From an uncultured Bacteroidales bacterium (GTDB lineage: Bacteria > Bacteroidota > Bacteroidia > Bacteroidales > F082), in contig ONJF01000024.1 of the NCBI GenBank assembly GCA_900318085.1, positions 1-45,252 of the forward strand: 45,252 bases of DNA, written 5' to 3'. Positions 16,835-25,448 of this stretch are shown piece after piece (the stretch's first letter is position 1; the number at the start of each line of letters is the position of its first letter). The notes beneath the pieces were generated by a model that saw nothing but the letters and a program-made list of their open reading frames with translations, had not been told where the DNA came from and ran no database searches. A program made the position numbers and the translations under genes.

Positions 16835-19111
16835 TTAGTGGATGACGGAGAAGCGCTTCGTCATGGTGCCTTGGATGGTCTTCACGCTAATGGTGTAGAC
16901 GCCCGAAGCCAGGTCGGAGGTATTCAGGACCACGCCATCCTCGCTGCACTGCTGACGCATCACAACTTGACCCATCACATTGTGAATGGTCACTTGCTGC
17001 AGGCCTTCGGCCTCCACGCTCATCAAGGCGTTGGCGGGGTTGGGATACAAGTTGAGACCGTCCTCGCCATTCTCGCTCACCGAAGTCACCTCGATGAAGA
17101 CATAGTCGTTGCCGTCGTTGGCCCATGCCGGGGTCGACTCGCAGTAGCTGCGGAAAGCGGTCACCTTGTAGTAATAGGTACCGGCTTCGCCCGTGACATC
17201 GAAATACTCGCGCAGCGTCTTTTCGACGGTGGCGACCACCTCGTAATTAGTGCCGTCGGCACTGCGATAGACCTTGAACGACTGGGGATCCTGTTCGTAG
17301 CTCCAAGTCAACAGAGTGCCGAAGCCTTCGTTGGTCCACTGATACTCACCAGCGAGGTTGGTAGGAGGCTCACAACCGGCGCAATCGTTATTGCCCGTGT
17401 ATAGCGTAGCGGGGATCTGGTTGGAGTTACCCGTATAGGTATACACCGAGGTGTTCGACGAATTCTTGATGTTGATAGTGATGTTGTTGACCGGGGAATT
17501 AGGAGCCACCCAAGTGAAGGTCACATTGCCCTCGGGCATGGCGATTTGTTGGCTGACAGGCGTCGAGTTGGTCAAGGTGATCTCCTGCATGAGCGAGCCG
17601 AAGCTGTTCTTCACTTGGATCTTGCCACCGTTCCAGCCTTGGAAGTTGGAGGTCTGGCCGACGACTTTCCAAGTGCAGGTGGGACCATACTGGTATCTGG
17701 TCTCGGCAGAACGGCCTTTGGCGCCATTGGTCAAGTAATACACGCGATAGGCATAGCAGTCAAAATTAGGCACCTCGTCCTCGATCTGCATCGTCTCGCC
17801 AGGCGTCAAGTTGGTTCCGGTATAAATCACCTGGTCGTTGCGCAGCACCTGTACCTCTTCGATGTTTTCCAGGGTCATGCCACCCAACGACACCGTCGGG
17901 TTGACCCAGCTGACGATGCCTCTCTTGGAGTTGGCGTTTTCCGAAACCACCTGAAGTGCATCGGGAGCAGGAAGCAGCGCGTCATAGATATAGTCGGGGA
18001 TAAAGTCGAAGATGGCAGCCTGATTGCTGTTAAAGTAGCCCGAATAGGTATTCAAGGCGTCGATGGCGAAGTAGTTGTTGTTGAAGCCACTCCAGCCCCA
18101 GTTGAAGTAGAACTTACGGTCGCTTTCACGATAGCCGCAGCACACGAAAGCATGGCCGCCATCGGTATCGCTACCTGAATAGTACATCGGGAAACCTTCC
18201 TGCAGGCTCTCGATGAGCATCTCTTCCCAATCATATTTCGAATACAAGTCGCGTTCGAGACGGGTGGCATGGCTGGTATAGCGGAAATAACTGGAAATGG
18301 CGCCCGGAACATCCTGCGAATAAGCACCCGAACCTTGACTGCCGTACTGCATGTCGACAGCGACACCGCAATGGTACATCAAGGTGGCTACGGCCTGGTA
18401 GTTGGAATTGTTGCAAGTGTTCGGCATGTTGTTCCACTCGTAGTAGGTGTTCTCAAAATTGACCGTTTGGGTAGGATAGCCTTGAGGCGTATAGCTATGC
18501 GAGCTCTGACCGTGGTCAGGCCAGTTCCATTTCTTCATCACCATCGACATGGCGGTAGCCACACAACCGGCATAGGCATGGCCGCCAGGGCCGCCTTGTC
18601 CCGTCGGGCAATACAGGTTATACGGGTTGTCTTGGTTCCAGTTGGTGGAAATCAAAGGAGCGACATCGCCACGGATGCCACGGGTCGCAGTCCCCTCGAA
18701 ACCCGTTCTGGCGATGTTTTCCCATTGGGCCGCGACTTCAGCATCGGGCTGGAGGTTGTTTTCAACGGCATAGCCGATCTGGCGGGCATAATAGCGAAGG
18801 TAATAGGCCAAGCCTTCTGAAATCTGGGTGGCATCGAAGTTGCCTTCTTCGCCATAGGCCAAGATAGGCAGGGCCACATCGTCGGCGGCGACAATGATGT
18901 AGCCACCATCAAAGTTGAAGACATAGAGGGCGTTGGCACCGCTCTCGGTCGTTTCAGTGTAGGCCAAGTTAAGCTCGGTGACTTGACGGGCAGCATGGCT
19001 CTGCACATATTTCATGCCCAAGTGACGGGCATGCTCCACGTCGACGGGCGAAGCGACGAGCTGGCTCACGAAGAGAGCCAAGGTCATCATCAGAAATAAA
19101 GTTTTTTTCAT
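16835..19111 (-). CDS. C10 cysteine protease with T9SS sorting domain, copy 3
   Basis: 758 residues, the shortest of the four. Signal peptide MKKTLFLMMTLALFVSQLVA, Spi prodomain about 21-110, catalytic Cys183 (YAGCVATAMSMVMKKW) and His320 (GGHAFVCCGY), then FYFNWGWSG. It keeps the shared jelly-roll-like module (FQGWNGGKIQVKN) but only one FnIII-like domain before the tail (LNLYPNPANALMSVEAEG to KRFSVIH), which explains its size. Its start is only 29 bases after the stop of copy 4 with no promoter or terminator between, so copies 4 and 3 probably share one mRNA that ends at 16783-16810. Confidence 0.93.
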   Translation of the reverse strand: MKKTLFLMMTLALFVSQLVASPVDVEHARHLGMKYVQSHAARQVTELNLAYTETTESGANALYVFNFDGGYIIVAADDVALPILAYGEEGNFDATQISEGLAYYLRYYARQIGYAVENNLQPDAEVAAQWENIARTGFEGTATRGIRGDVAPLISTNWNQDNPYNLYCPTGQGGPGGHAYAGCVATAMSMVMKKWNWPDHGQSSHSYTPQGYPTQTVNFENTYYEWNNMPNTCNNSNYQAVATLMYHCGVAVDMQYGSQGSGAYSQDVPGAISSYFRYTSHATRLERDLYSKYDWEEMLIESLQEGFPMYYSGSDTDGGHAFVCCGYRESDRKFYFNWGWSGFNNNYFAIDALNTYSGYFNSNQAAIFDFIPDYIYDALLPAPDALQVVSENANSKRGIVSWVNPTVSLGGMTLENIEEVQVLRNDQVIYTGTNLTPGETMQIEDEVPNFDCYAYRVYYLTNGAKGRSAETRYQYGPTCTWKVVGQTSNFQGWNGGKIQVKNSFGSLMQEITLTNSTPVSQQIAMPEGNVTFTWVAPNSPVNNITINIKNSSNTSVYTYTGNSNQIPATLYTGNNDCAGCEPPTNLAGEYQWTNEGFGTLLTWSYEQDPQSFKVYRSADGTNYEVVATVEKTLREYFDVTGEAGTYYYKVTAFRSYCESTPAWANDGNDYVFIEVTSVSENGEDGLNLYPNPANALMSVEAEGLQQVTIHNVMGQVVMRQQCSEDGVVLNTSDLASGVYTISVKTIQGTMTKRFSVIH

Positions 19112-19140
19112 TGTTTTATAATTTATTGATTGTTATTGAT

Positions 19141-22100
19141 CTACATCTTAACCACACGCTGCATGACGGCACCATTACGGGTCTCTACCTTCACCATATA
19201 GATGCCGTTCTGAAGGTTGTCCATGTCGATGACAACTTGGTCATTGTCGACCGATTGTCTCATCACGCATTGACCCACGAGGTCGTACACGCTGACTGCG
19301 GTCATCGCCTCTGCCTCTATGGTCAGCTGGCCCGAAGTGGGATTGGGATAGACAACGGCGTTGATGACACCCTCGGAAACCGACAAGTTGTTGACATTCA
19401 CGAAATCGTCGCCGCTCTCGGTCAAGGCGAACTCCGATTCACATTCCTCATAGACGGCCTTCACCTTGTAAGACTTGTCCATTTCCTCAACAGTGAGGGC
19501 GTCCTCATAATACAAGTCGGCGACACCAGTAACCTCAGTGGTCTCGTTGGTGATATTGTTGACGATCACCACAGTATAGCTGTCAGGAGTGCGTTCTTCA
19601 GGAGCGTCCCATGCGATATGCGCCACATTCATCGGAGCTTCGCGGCGCAGACGACGCGGGGCGTTGCAAGGCAAGACAGGGGGTGCAGGTGGCTCGGGCA
19701 TGGTGACGCAGGCTTCATTCGTCGAGGCCTCAAAGCCATCTCCTATCGCGACGACCGTATAGCAATAGGTCTCACCTAATGCAAGTTCCTCGTCGATATA
19801 CGAAGCCACTGTCGATTCACCGATCTTCTCGCCATTGCGCATGATGTCATACAAGTTGGCGTGATAGGCTGATTTCCAGCAGAGGCTAACCAAGGTGTCT
19901 TCCTCGTTGTAGGTGGCTTGCAAGTCTCTCGGTTCATTGCTCCAGTCCACTTCAACGAAGAACTTGTTCTTGTCGAACATGTCATTGGCATAGGCCGTCG
20001 TGCAATCGATATCCCTATAGTAGGCCGAGACTGCGTATTGATAGACGACACCTTCCTCGGCCGTATTGTCCCTTACCATAGGAGCAGTAGTCTGCTTGAT
20101 GCGTTTGAAAGGCGTATCTTCAGTCTTACGATAAATGTAATAGCCGGTCAAGTTTTCATTGTCAGGCGCAGTCCAATCCAGTTGGACCTTATTATTAGCG
20201 GTATAGCTGAAATGCAAGTCGACGGGAGGCTCGCAGCCCGTGCCCGAAGTGACGCAATACTCGTTGGAGAAGGCAGTCTCGCCACCATTGCACAGGGCGG
20301 TGATGTAGTAGCAATGGCCGCCGATCTCCGTATTCTCATCGAGATACTGGAGTTCGTGCGACATGTTGAACAGGAAACCGTCGCGATAGATGCAATAACC
20401 GAACTCCGGGGTGTGGTCCGACTCCCAGGTAAGGAGGATGTTACGGTCGTTGTCGGGGTCGACGGTGGCTCTCAATTCATACGGCGCATCGCAAACGTTT
20501 TCGTTGCCGCAGCCGTTGTTGAGCGTACGGAGAATGCCTGCTTCCAACCCAGTCGAAGAGCCAGCGTATTCATAAACCACTTGGTTGTTGGCGTCTTTCA
20601 CCTTGAAAGAGAGGTTGGAGATGGTGGACGAAGGCTCTGTCCAATAGAGGTTGCTGTTGCCCAGAGGCATCTGGAAACGCTGCATCGAAGCCGTGGCTTG
20701 GTTGGTGGTCAAGAAGTCGATGTAGGAACCGGCTGCATTCTGCACGGTGATGCCGCCACCGTTCCAACCGTGGAAATCGGAAGAGGTCATGATAACGGTC
20801 CACTCGCAATAGGGTCCAAAGACGCCCTTGGTGTGGGCCAAACGGCCATAACTGCCTTCGTTGACAGCCATGACAGCGTAGTCGTATTGGTCGAAGAAAG
20901 GCACCACGTCGTCGTAGGTCATGGTTTGGCCGGGTTGTCCACCTTCCAGTTCCGCGACGACGAAGCCCTTGCGGGTGACGATGACTTTGTCGATGGAGGT
21001 CAAGGCATCTCCGTTTTCTGTCGTTGAGGGGTTGGTCCAAGTGAGGTGTCCCGTAAGGCTCACATCGCTATCAACACTCACGCTCAAATTGGTAGGTGCA
21101 GCGGGCATCGTATTGTAGATGTAATCCGGGACGAAGTCGTAGACGATGGCTTGGCTGCCCGAGTATTCGAAGTTCTCGCCATCGATGAGGAAGAAGCCGT
21201 TGCTTGATCCGCCCCAGCCCCAGTTGAAATAGAAGAGGTCGTCGACATCATAGCCGTCGCAAATGAAGGCATGACCGCCCTGCGGGCTCTGACCCGAATA
21301 GTACAGGGGGATGCGTTGGTCGATGTTTGACTTCAACAGGGCAATCCATTCGTCATAGTTGCCGCCCTTGGTGATATGGGTGGCGTGGTCGGAATACGAG
21401 AAGTAGTTGTTGATGGCCACAGGCACATCCACGGAATAGGCACCGCTGCCATCGGGTTCGTAGGCCATGTCGACCGACACGCCGCAATGGTACATCAGCA
21501 CGGCCACGGCCTCTTTCTGTTCAGGTGTAGGAGCACCGGTGCTATAGGACTCAAGCATATTGGCCCAGTCATAGGTGGTCTCGCCGAAGTTGGCGTATTG
21601 CTGACCGTAGCCCGGCGCGTAATAGCTGTGTTCGCCCGTGCCTTGGGCAGGCCATTCCCAATATTTCATGAGCTGCGCCATGGCGGTGGCGACGCATCCC
21701 GTGGGGCAGCCGCCAGGGGCATACATGTTGTAAGGGGCGTCTTGGTTCCATTTCAGCTTCACCAAGAAATCCACAACGGGAGCGCCTCTGTCGAGGTGCA
21801 TCACGCCATGCTCTTCGAGGTTCTTCCAGCGGGCGAGGACAGCGCTCGATGCAGCATGCTTCTGCGCCACAAGGGTCTCGATGCCTCTCATGTGCTCACT
21901 CATCATGAAGAGCAAGCCATCGGGGGCTGTTTCATAATCGAAATTGCCTTGGTCGGAATAGCCGAGGATGGGCGACGACAAGTCGTTGGCCGCCACGATG
22001 ACGAAGCCGCCGTCGAAATTGAAGGCATAGGCGCCTGCCATGCCGCTTTCGGTGCGGAAGGTGTAGGCCAAGTCGATGTTTTGCACGTCGTTCTTGGCAA

Positions 22101-22224
22101 ACATGGCCTTATGTTGGACAAAGTTCAGTCCAAGCCGTTGGGCCTTGGCCACGTCGACGGGCTTGGCTTGAAGTGTGGTGAAGCCCAGCAACAAGGCAAG
22201 GATGACGAGTAGATTTCTTCTCAT
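19141..22224 (-). CDS. C10 cysteine protease with T9SS sorting domain, copy 4 (longest)
   Basis: 1027 residues. Signal peptide MRRNLLVILALLLGFTTLQA, Spi prodomain about 21-115, catalytic Cys177 (CPTGCVATAMAQLMKYW) and His318 (GGHAFICDGY), then FYFNWGWGG. The loop before the Cys is shorter than in the other copies: the GGPGG-x-x-YAG segment is replaced by GGCPTG, bringing a second Cys (173) within four residues of the nucleophile. Three or more FnIII-like domains follow the shared middle module, and the T9SS tail runs VVYPNPTSGQLTIEAEA to QRVVKM. It heads the protease cluster; its likely -7 element is 200 bases upstream, beyond a word array. Confidence 0.93.
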   Translation of the reverse strand: MRRNLLVILALLLGFTTLQAKPVDVAKAQRLGLNFVQHKAMFAKNDVQNIDLAYTFRTESGMAGAYAFNFDGGFVIVAANDLSSPILGYSDQGNFDYETAPDGLLFMMSEHMRGIETLVAQKHAASSAVLARWKNLEEHGVMHLDRGAPVVDFLVKLKWNQDAPYNMYAPGGCPTGCVATAMAQLMKYWEWPAQGTGEHSYYAPGYGQQYANFGETTYDWANMLESYSTGAPTPEQKEAVAVLMYHCGVSVDMAYEPDGSGAYSVDVPVAINNYFSYSDHATHITKGGNYDEWIALLKSNIDQRIPLYYSGQSPQGGHAFICDGYDVDDLFYFNWGWGGSSNGFFLIDGENFEYSGSQAIVYDFVPDYIYNTMPAAPTNLSVSVDSDVSLTGHLTWTNPSTTENGDALTSIDKVIVTRKGFVVAELEGGQPGQTMTYDDVVPFFDQYDYAVMAVNEGSYGRLAHTKGVFGPYCEWTVIMTSSDFHGWNGGGITVQNAAGSYIDFLTTNQATASMQRFQMPLGNSNLYWTEPSSTISNLSFKVKDANNQVVYEYAGSSTGLEAGILRTLNNGCGNENVCDAPYELRATVDPDNDRNILLTWESDHTPEFGYCIYRDGFLFNMSHELQYLDENTEIGGHCYYITALCNGGETAFSNEYCVTSGTGCEPPVDLHFSYTANNKVQLDWTAPDNENLTGYYIYRKTEDTPFKRIKQTTAPMVRDNTAEEGVVYQYAVSAYYRDIDCTTAYANDMFDKNKFFVEVDWSNEPRDLQATYNEEDTLVSLCWKSAYHANLYDIMRNGEKIGESTVASYIDEELALGETYCYTVVAIGDGFEASTNEACVTMPEPPAPPVLPCNAPRRLRREAPMNVAHIAWDAPEERTPDSYTVVIVNNITNETTEVTGVADLYYEDALTVEEMDKSYKVKAVYEECESEFALTESGDDFVNVNNLSVSEGVINAVVYPNPTSGQLTIEAEAMTAVSVYDLVGQCVMRQSVDNDQVVIDMDNLQNGIYMVKVETRNGAVMQRVVKM

Positions 22225-22272
22225 AGTCTATGATTTAAGTAAATGTATAAAATTAAACTGAAGTATTATAAG

Positions 22273-22346
22273 CAATCAGCCTTCAGCTATCAGCTATCAG
22301 CTATGTTGAACCATGGCTGACGGCTGACGGCTGATGGCTGACTGCC
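22273..22346 (-). repeat. AGCTATC / GGCTGAC word array in the leader of protease copy 4
   Basis: CAGCTATCAGCTATCAGCTA on one side and GGCTGACGGCTGACGGCTGA on the other of a short GTTGAACCATG centre; the two halves are roughly complementary (CAGCTAT/GGCTGAC words), so the leader RNA could fold into a long imperfect hairpin. Confidence 0.85.
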
Positions 22347-22424
22347 AAATTTTCTGGCCTTTTATGTAAACTAATTATGCTCATCAACTTAATGAAACGA
22401 TTTTCTTTTCTGTTTTTAAAGCGG

Positions 22425-22432
22425 CAAATATA
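22425..22432 (-). promoter_or_regulatory. -7 element for the C10 protease cluster
   Basis: TATATTTG on the minus strand, the same octamer as before copies 1 and 2. It would give a leader of about 190 bases containing the AGCTATC/GGCTGAC array. Confidence 0.55.
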
Positions 22433-22439
22433 AACATTT

Positions 22440-23702
22440 TCAGGTTTTCTGTTCTTTTTTCTTTGCTGCTGGGAACAAAATATTGTTCAAAATGAGACGA
22501 TAACCTGGTGAATTGGGGTGCATGTCGAGCTCGGTGGGCGGGTCGCCGACGATGTGCTGGTAGTCCTCGGGGTCGTGGCCGCCAAGGAAGGTCCAGAAGC
22601 CGTTGCCGAAGTTGCCGTGGATGTAACGGTCCTCGTTCAAGGCGCCGTTGTCGCCCAAGACGACCACCGACGGCTTGACCGTCGCCTTGTTGAAGGCCGT
22701 GGTCTGCCCCATGAAGCCTTTCACCAGACGTTCGTGGCATTGGGTGAGCATGGTCGGCACGGGGTCCCACTTGGCCGAGAAGTCGAAAAGCAGGAAATAG
22801 TCGTTCTGCTCGTTCACCAGCCGCGAACGGCCTTGGGTGACGTCGATGTTGGAGACTTCATATTCCTGCGGGTTGGTCGACACCTTGAAGTCGGTGAAGG
22901 CGAAGCAGTTGTCGTAGTTGAGGCGCTGCGGGTCGCCGCTGCGGATGGGGTCGCCGTCGAACATATAGTCGCAGATGTCGAGGCCGTCGGCGGCGAGGGC
23001 AATGTCGAAGCTGTCGGGCGCGGAACACATGGAGAACATATAGCCGCCGCCTGCCACAAACTCACGGATCTTCTTCACCACGGCGAGTTTCAGTTGCGAC
23101 ACTTTGGTAAAGCCCCAGCGTTGCGCCGTGGCTTCCTGCATACGCACATCCTCCTGATACCAAGGATAGTTGCGGTAGCGCGCCCAGAACTTGCCGTACT
23201 GTCCCGTGAAGTCCTCGTGGTGCAGGTGGAGCCAGTCGTAGGTGGGCAGCACGCCCTGCAGCACCTCGTCGTCATAGATGACATCATAGGGAATCTCTGC
23301 GTAGGTCAGCACGAGGGTGACGGCATCGTCCCAAGGCAGGTTGTTCTTGGGCGCATAGACCGCGATGCGTGGCACCTTTTGGAGTTTCATCTCGTCCATG
23401 TTGACGCCCGGGTCGGCGATTTCGGCGAGGATGGCATCGGCTTGGGCGTCGGCGATGACATTGTACGACACATTACGCATCTTGCACTCGCGCTCAAACA
23501 TCTCATGATAAGGGATGAGGTAACTCCCTCCCCTATAGTTGAGCAGCCAGCTGATCTCCACCTCGCGTTGCAGCACCCAATAGGCCACGCCGTAGGCTTT
23601 CAGGTGGTTCGTCTGGGTGTTGTCCATGGGGATGAGGAGGTAGGCGGCCTTAGAAGGCATCGCCAAGACCAAAAGCAGAAGGATAAGATATAGTTTACGC
23701 AT
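22440..23702 (-). CDS. Exported Bacteroidota protein usually labelled asparagine synthetase B
   Basis: 420 residues with a signal peptide (MRKLYLILLLLVLAMPSKA). The start of the mature part, YLLIPMDNTQTNHLKAYG, followed by a WLLNYRGGSYLI segment, is characteristic of a conserved Bacteroidota family that databases often call asparagine synthetase B. I see no N-terminal catalytic Cys, no glutaminase domain and no SGGxDS pyrophosphatase loop, so that name is not supported. GGGYMFSMCSAPDSFDIALA (about 220-240) and FLGGHDPEDYQH look like parts of a Rossmann or class-I-amidotransferase-like fold; the function is unknown. It has its own -7 element 26 bases upstream. Confidence 0.75.
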   Translation of the reverse strand: MRKLYLILLLLVLAMPSKAAYLLIPMDNTQTNHLKAYGVAYWVLQREVEISWLLNYRGGSYLIPYHEMFERECKMRNVSYNVIADAQADAILAEIADPGVNMDEMKLQKVPRIAVYAPKNNLPWDDAVTLVLTYAEIPYDVIYDDEVLQGVLPTYDWLHLHHEDFTGQYGKFWARYRNYPWYQEDVRMQEATAQRWGFTKVSQLKLAVVKKIREFVAGGGYMFSMCSAPDSFDIALAADGLDICDYMFDGDPIRSGDPQRLNYDNCFAFTDFKVSTNPQEYEVSNIDVTQGRSRLVNEQNDYFLLFDFSAKWDPVPTMLTQCHERLVKGFMGQTTAFNKATVKPSVVVLGDNGALNEDRYIHGNFGNGFWTFLGGHDPEDYQHIVGDPPTELDMHPNSPGYRLILNNILFPAAKKKEQKT

Positions 23703-23728
23703 GGCGGGATTACCTTATTAATAGAGCG

Positions 23729-23736
23729 CAAAAATA
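23729..23736 (-). promoter_or_regulatory. -7 element for the exported AsnB-like gene
   Basis: TATTTTTG on the minus strand, 26 bases before the ATG at 23702. Confidence 0.6.
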
Positions 23737-23794
23737 ACAAAAAACAAAAAAAACAGCGCGAAAAAGCCATACTTTTCAGATAATGTTGTCTAAT

Positions 23795-23822
23795 TTGCGC
23801 AAAAGCAAAGGTTTTTGCGCAA
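23795..23822 (-). terminator. Hairpin after the 501-residue T9SS protein gene
   Basis: TTGCGCAAAA / TTTTGCGCAA, a perfect 10-bp stem with an 8-base loop, 40 bases past the stop. It lacks a strong T run, so termination is only probable. Confidence 0.5.
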
Positions 23823-23862
23823 GATCCTGAACATTATGAAACGTTACACAGTTGGGGAATCA

Positions 23863-25368
23863 CTATTCCTTCACCCATTTCCCCGTTTCCACCAAGGTCC
23901 CTGAGCCTGTGGTCGCTGAGCCTGGTCGAAGCGTCGAAGGGCCGCCATCCAAAGTATAAACCTTCCATATATAACTCCCCGCAGCCCATCCTCCAGCATC
24001 AATCCCCGTCACATTCTCCGTAATGGCTTGGCTGTGAATGAGTCTTCCGTTCATGTCATACACCTCCACCCAAGCATCCCGCAATCCTGTACGGATGTTA
24101 AGCACATCCTTCCCCGGATTAGGATAGGCATTTGCAACCTTCAGGCCGTCGTCGTGGGCTTCGTCGATATTCCAAGACGAATCGGCGGAGATACGATAGA
24201 TGTGATAGGCGCTGGTGGTGACAACGCAATCGCCATTAGGCATGGTACAAATATCATAAGGGTCGTCAAACCCAGCAAAACAAGGCTTATGGACTTCGCT
24301 GATTTTGTTTAGGTCTTCATCAAAACGGGCGACATAAAAGCCATTTTGGACCATCGCACACATGGCAATGCTGCCATCAGGGAAAAAGTCAATCGACTTT
24401 ATCCATGCGCGTTGGTCGTTAGCAGGTGTGTCTTTCGACATTTCCCATTTGTCAATGTGCGCCATATCCTCGTCAAACATGGCGATGACGACATCTTGGA
24501 AGAATTCCTGCCAAGTGTTGGGGTCGTTCCAGCCAGTGAAGCCCACCACATAGATCCTACCGTTCACAGGGTGTTTGGCGACATAGGGAAAGACAAGACT
24601 GTAGCGCCATCCGGGAAAAGGGAAGTCCATATAAATCTCATCATGCAGTCGGGTTGTGTCAAGGTTAAAATCCAAATTATAGCATGGAGTGCCGACGATG
24701 GGTTGGTTGGCCATGTCGATTCCACCAACGAGATACCCAGTTGAATCGGCATTGAGGGCAAAAAGCCTGTCGATGTCGTAAACTACGGAAGTGAACGTCC
24801 TGTCGGCAAGCACCTCACCGTATTTGTTGAACCGTATGATGCGGTGGGCGTTGGCTGTCGTCTGTCCCGACTGTTGGTTGGTGAAATAACTCACGGCAAA
24901 AGTCGTGTCATTCTCAATGATGTATTGGGGTTCCATATAATAAAAGAGACTGGTGCCTACGCCACTGAGCAACACAGCTCCGGTTTCAACCGCCATCAAA
25001 TCCTCGTTGATGTCGCCCACACAGATCCATAGGGAATCAGCCTTGCGCTTATGATAAATAACAAAAAGCTGGTCGTCATTTCCTTTTGACAAGATAGAGC
25101 GGCCATACATCTCAAAGCCTCCTTCGTTGAGATGAGCTTGCTCGACGTACTCCAGTTCCGTGCCGTCAGTTGTCATCCTGCACAGCCCCATTTGCCTATC
25201 CTCATTGAATGTAGTGACCAGAACTTCATCTTTAGCGATAGGCAGCAGAGCAACATAACATCTGCTGTCACCAATGAGTTCCACTTCCAATTGTTCTTGG
25301 GCTTGCATCGTCACTCCTCCCGCCATCATCAGGAGCGCAAGCAGGGTGTAAAATCTTGTTGCTTTCAT
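23863..25368 (-). CDS. T9SS-exported protein, beta-propeller-like, with a palindromic repeat inside its sorting domain
   Basis: 501 residues. Signal peptide MKATRFYTLLALLMMAGGVTMQA. The mature part (about 25-405) has repeated strands such as GNDDQLFVIYHKRK, DSTGYLVGGIDM, NGRIYVVGFTGWND and PDGSIAMCAMVQNGFYVARF, suggesting a beta-propeller; no catalytic motif is recognised. The T9SS tail starts at ANAYPNPGKDVLNIRTG. Near its end the expected hairpin GSYIWKVYT...LVETGKWVKE is split by about 15 residues (LDGGPSTLRPGSATTGSGT) encoded by 23891-23944, a palindromic dispersed repeat. The frame is kept, but the final beta hairpin of the signal is lengthened. The leader region is GTTAGCACG/GTCTTATTTG words and shows no TAnnTTTG element. 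Confidence 0.85.
   Translation of the reverse strand: MKATRFYTLLALLMMAGGVTMQAQEQLEVELIGDSRCYVALLPIAKDEVLVTTFNEDRQMGLCRMTTDGTELEYVEQAHLNEGGFEMYGRSILSKGNDDQLFVIYHKRKADSLWICVGDINEDLMAVETGAVLLSGVGTSLFYYMEPQYIIENDTTFAVSYFTNQQSGQTTANAHRIIRFNKYGEVLADRTFTSVVYDIDRLFALNADSTGYLVGGIDMANQPIVGTPCYNLDFNLDTTRLHDEIYMDFPFPGWRYSLVFPYVAKHPVNGRIYVVGFTGWNDPNTWQEFFQDVVIAMFDEDMAHIDKWEMSKDTPANDQRAWIKSIDFFPDGSIAMCAMVQNGFYVARFDEDLNKISEVHKPCFAGFDDPYDICTMPNGDCVVTTSAYHIYRISADSSWNIDEAHDDGLKVANAYPNPGKDVLNIRTGLRDAWVEVYDMNGRLIHSQAITENVTGIDAGGWAAGSYIWKVYTLDGGPSTLRPGSATTGSGTLVETGKWVKE
23891..23944 (-). repeat. In-frame copy of the GGTCCCTGAGCC...GTCGAAG palindromic repeat
   Basis: AAGGTCCCTGAGCCTGTGGT, then CGCTGAGCCTGGTCGAAGCG and TCGAAGGGCCG. 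Same word family as the copies at 36425-36476, 37111-37135 and 43940-44109. Confidence 0.85.
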
Positions 25369-25377
25369 ATTTATATT

Positions 25378-25440
25378 AGTCTTATTTGTCCTATAAGTCT
25401 CACTTCGTTAGCACGATAATACGCATAACGTTAGCACGAA
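25378..25440 (-). repeat. GTCTTATTTGTCCTAT and GTTAGCACG word array
   Basis: The gap between two T9SS genes consists of GTCTTATTTGTCCTATAAGT followed by GTTAGCACG-type words (GTTAGCACGATAATACG, CGTTAGCACG). The same two words occur in the same order at 26906-27090 and 30337-30441. Confidence 0.85.
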
Positions 25441-25448
25441 AAAAAACA

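Noticed and set aside
19918-21027. Long open frame (369 codons) on the plus strand opposite C10 protease copy 4
   Set aside because: It lies entirely antisense to a well-supported gene, has no recognisable domain or promoter, and its codons mirror the protease codon bias.
22518-23693. 391-codon plus-strand open frame opposite the exported AsnB-like gene
   Set aside because: Val/His/Asp-rich composition typical of an antisense shadow; the minus-strand frame has signal peptide, promoter and family match.
22440-23702. Asparagine synthetase B
   Set aside because: The exported protein lacks the N-terminal catalytic Cys, the glutaminase domain and the SGGxDS loop; the name appears to be inherited database error.
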